Shown here one piece after another: positions 15,526-17,860 of a stretch of DNA of 17,860 bases. Positions within the stretch are counted from its first letter, which is position 1; each line of letters opens with the position of its first letter. A model generated the notes under the pieces. That model made no database searches. It saw only the letters and a program-made list of their open reading frames with translations, and had not been told where the DNA came from. Source of the DNA: Tieghemiomyces parasiticus (taxonomy: Eukaryota; Kickxellomycota; Dimargaritomycetes; Dimargaritales; Dimargaritaceae); assembly GCA_027575765.1 (NCBI GenBank), contig JANBPT010000962.1:1-17860 (forward strand), given 5' to 3'. Made by a program: the position numbers and the translations under genes.

Positions 15526-15590
15526 AATAAAACGTTTTTGATGATAGTAACACCCCTATCAGTACGCCACCATCACTAAGTGCTTTTATT
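15526..15590. terminator. Pair of facing poly(A) signals
   Basis: AATAAA at 15526-15531 on the plus strand and TTTATT at 15585-15590 (AATAAA on the minus strand) face each other 59 bases apart, as at the 3' ends of convergent genes. No gene is recognisable on either side, so these may be chance matches or mark noncoding or unrecognised transcripts. Confidence 0.3.
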
Positions 15591-16498
15591 ATCGACCCAC
15601 TTTAATCAGGATCATCATCTCTCCTCAAGTACGCCTCCCAACTATTCTTACTCCTGAACGTCCGGTTCGCCTACCGGGCTGGGGTAGTGCTTACTAACTA
15701 TTCGCTCGTCTCCTCGTCCACCCATACACGTGCCTTCCTCATCTACCAGCTCTGCTGCAACCTCCCTCGCCCCGCTTCTCCTTTCTATCACCTTTTCCAC
15801 CAAAAAGAGACTCGCATCGAGCCCCGCTTGATACCGCCAATGTAAACAATAGCCGCTCGACGACTGGCCAATGAGGCAGCAGGCTCGCTGTAACTAAAAC
15901 AAACCATTTCAAACATCAACAAATCCCGACCGCCACGTCCTCGCCTCCTCTTCCACTCCGGTGGATCGCCGCCGTGTCCCTCTTTCCTGACGCGTTGTTT
16001 ACCCCGCCTTTTCGTTCCCACCAGCTCATTCATCACTTTGCGGGGAAGAGCCAATGGCCTGGGCCATCATCATCATTATGCCTAGTTTTAATATATTTTT
16101 GGAGGGGAGGCCGAATCTGAACTCCGGGACCGTTAAAATCCAAGTCGCTGAGCGAAAAGAGAGAAGGGGGGGGGTTACTCTATCCGTATTGCTTAATTTG
16201 GAACTGGAGCGGTTCGACCTGGGGCCATTGCCATGGATGACCCTGTGAACGTCGGCTCTGGGTTGGTCATAAAGACGTTCATGGGCTGTTAGGCAGGCGT
16301 AACGAAGGAGCGCATGTGATCGTCATGGATGTTGGGGGGGGGCTCTACTATGCGACGGTTGGGGCAGCAATATAGTGTCTTAGTGAACCATAAGTACTAA
16401 ACGAACACCGATTGAGGCAACTACGTTGCCGGATGATATGCTGCTAAATCAAATGCGAAACACCCAGGTCTCCGTGTTGCCACATTTATTTTTTCGAG

Positions 16499-16533
16499 TA
16501 AGCAGCGGATCGCCTGCCTTGATCCGTTGCTTA
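16499..16533. repeat. 13-bp hairpin with 9-base loop
   Basis: TAAGCAGCGGATC (16499-16511) pairs with GATCCGTTGCTTA (16521-16533) over 13 positions, 12 of them Watson-Crick and one G-T wobble, with a 9-base loop. It is the most regular stem in the gene-poor right half. It is not followed by a long T run on the plus strand. Function is unknown. Confidence 0.6.
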
Positions 16534-17028
16534 GAGGGGTATATTTTTAAACGCGTATCACCCCATTAGCGGCGAAATTAGCCCGCTGCCCAGTACCGTA
16601 AGCCGTGGTTGCTGGTCTACCCTAGAGTTCTACGTCTAATCCATGTCTCAAATCGGCACCTAGCGAATCTATTTCCAAGCCTACTGGTTTTCAACCACAG
16701 ATCAACATTCGGCCTTTCGCCTTGAAGCGTGCTGTGGAATCTCTTCACACGCGACTAAAACTTCACACTACACCGCCCTCCTTCTCATTCACTTCACTGG
16801 TAGGTGCCATACCCCAGGTGTGTATTATTCTTTTGCCCGCCCCTCGTATCCACCGCCCATCACTATTAGTGACCAATCGCCTAGCCATGCTGTGAAATTC
16901 GGCCGATGGCAGTATCCCACAGTCAACCCACATATCGAGGCATTTCGTCATACTCTCCTTTTTCCGAGCCCAAACAGGCCGAGAAACTGTCCAGTAGGCC
17001 TAACAGCAGAGGTTTAGAGTCAGGCCGT

Positions 17029-17067
17029 GGCTACAGTATAGCCTAGTGTGGTTTTTAGGCACCACAC
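17029..17067. repeat. Two adjacent small hairpins
   Basis: GGCTA (17029-17033) pairs with TAGCC (17039-17043) around a 5-base loop. Immediately after, GTGTGGT (17046-17052) pairs with ACCACAC (17061-17067) around an 8-base loop. Each stem alone is weak; their adjacency is the notable point. Confidence 0.4.
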
Positions 17068-17776
17068 CTACCTTACATTCTGAATAAATTGGAAACCACG
17101 GAGAAATGGGCACCATTACAACTGGTATAATATTTAGCTCGGCTTTTAGTAAATCTGGCCAACTTAATTGTAGTTACCGTAACCAACCCCGCTAATTAAG
17201 TGAGGTAAGGCCAAGCCTCTGGGCTAAATCCTGCGCTCGTTCTAATCGGGATTGAGCTCCTCCTGATTAACGACTTTATCCTTTATCCATTTAATGATCT
17301 AAAGTTTATTCCGTTCTTTCAGCGGATGCCTCCTGCGCCGACTTATCTCACCTTGTACTAATTGGACTTTTAATAGTACTGTATCATATACAAGTATCGG
17401 CCCCGATTTATCCAACAAACGACAGTAACCACCTATTGAGCTTTGGCTCTTACTTGTTTACTCGCTTCGGGCCCAATAATAGTACTCCCTAATCCTCATT
17501 ACCACACTAATAACCGAATCCCCAAAATCAGACTATACTACACACATTTGATTTACTGCCAGAATCCAATGGAAAAGCTATATCATTCTGTGCACTAATC
17601 TTCAGGAGATCCCTTCATCAATACTACTATTTCGGAATTCTAGAGCTAGGTTTTTCTATCTTATGTACTCTCAACCACCGCCTTAACTCAGCATAAATAC
17701 CGGGCTTAGCCCAGAGAGGAACTAAACTAATAGACACCGTGGCACAGCAATGAGTTCTAAAATACTTGCCTTACGC

Positions 17777-17782
17777 AAAAAA
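17777..17782 (-). terminator. RNA polymerase III T6 terminator of tRNA-Asp
   Basis: Six A on the plus strand give TTTTTT on the minus strand, beginning two bases after the mature 3' end of the tRNA. This is the standard pol III termination signal. Confidence 0.9.
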
Positions 17783-17784
17783 GA

Positions 17785-17856
17785 CTCTCCGGCGGGGAAT
17801 TGAACCCCGGTCTCCTGCGTGACAGGCAGGGATACTTACCACTATACTACCGAAGA
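17785..17856 (-). tRNA. tRNA-Asp (anticodon GUC)
   Basis: The 72-base gene folds as a standard cloverleaf. The acceptor stem TCTTCGG pairs with CCGGAGA (one T-G wobble) with discriminator G. The anticodon stem is CCTGC/GCAGG around loop CTGTCAC, with GTC as anticodon (GAC on the plus strand at 17821-17823). The T arm is CCGGG/CCCCG-like around TTCAATT, matching the pol III B box. The D arm holds the A box. There is no intron, and CCA is not encoded, as expected for a eukaryotic nuclear tRNA. It closely resembles fungal tRNA-Asp in general pattern. Its 5' flank lies almost entirely outside the window. Confidence 0.97.
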
Positions 17857-17860
17857 CGCT

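Larger units (their letters stand above)
13006..17776. other. About 4.8 kb with no supportable protein gene
   Basis: Composition is GC-rich from about 13000 to 14500 and clearly A/T-rich from about 17080 to 17780. The longest open frames (for example 13846-14481 on the minus strand and 13540-14013 on the plus strand) begin at non-ATG codons and are low-complexity, so I do not call them. ATG-initiated frames such as 14641-14868 (75 codons) and 16054-16248 (64 codons), both on the plus strand, show no recognisable domain. A TACTAAC (15692-15698), a pyrimidine-rich stretch and CAG (ending 15750) look like a 3' splice site without identifiable flanking exons. Poly(A)-like signals, hairpins and homopolymers inside this stretch are listed separately. 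Apart from the tRNA at the edge, no RNA gene was recognised. Confidence 0.45.

Noticed and set aside
1..17860. CRISPR array, prophage, insertion sequence or biosynthetic cluster
   Set aside because: No regularly spaced repeats, integrase or transposase motifs, or cluster-type enzymes were seen. The window is eukaryotic nuclear DNA.

Overview
This is eukaryotic nuclear DNA, most likely fungal. It holds mostly uninterrupted protein genes with short TATA-type promoters (AGGTATAAAA occurs twice), AATAAA polyadenylation signals, a tRNA with a pol III T-tract terminator, and a WD40-plus-M20 peptidase fusion of the Dug2 type, which is known from the fungal glutathione-degradation complex. I cannot place it more precisely from sequence alone. 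An early-diverging, intron-poor fungus would fit, but that is inference.

Layout from left to right: (1) A compact promoter and a 147-residue metallothionein with a tandemly duplicated metal-binding module (449-892, +). (2) About 2.7 kb without a recognisable gene. (3) A secreted subtilisin-like (S8) protease with a PA insert (3613-6361, +), broken by two in-frame TAG codons and one frameshift in a T7 run, so read here as a pseudogene. (4) Convergent to it, an intact Dug2-like gene (6682-9411, -) with a seven-repeat WD40 propeller and an M20 metallopeptidase domain. (5) A short interval with a candidate small gene behind its own TATA box (about 10235-10557, +). (6) A very small RING-finger protein (10753-10968, +) whose true C-terminus may lie beyond an intron. 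(7) Convergent to it, a protein with a degenerate Smr domain (11380-12507, -) that has lost both Smr signature motifs and carries a large insertion. (8) About 5 kb with no supportable protein gene, first GC-rich then AT-rich, containing hairpins, mononucleotide runs and isolated poly(A) signals. (9) A complete tRNA-Asp(GUC) on the minus strand at the right edge (17785-17856).

The genes do not form an obvious operon-like cluster. Metallothionein and Dug2 both concern thiol, cysteine and metal homeostasis, but they are separated by several kilobases and face different ways, so a functional link is speculative. The observations most worth a second look are the degenerate, insertion-split Smr protein, the metallothionein duplication in which almost every difference is a replacement change, the multiply broken protease, the possible hidden intron in the RING gene, and several unexplained inverted repeats and G/C homopolymers.
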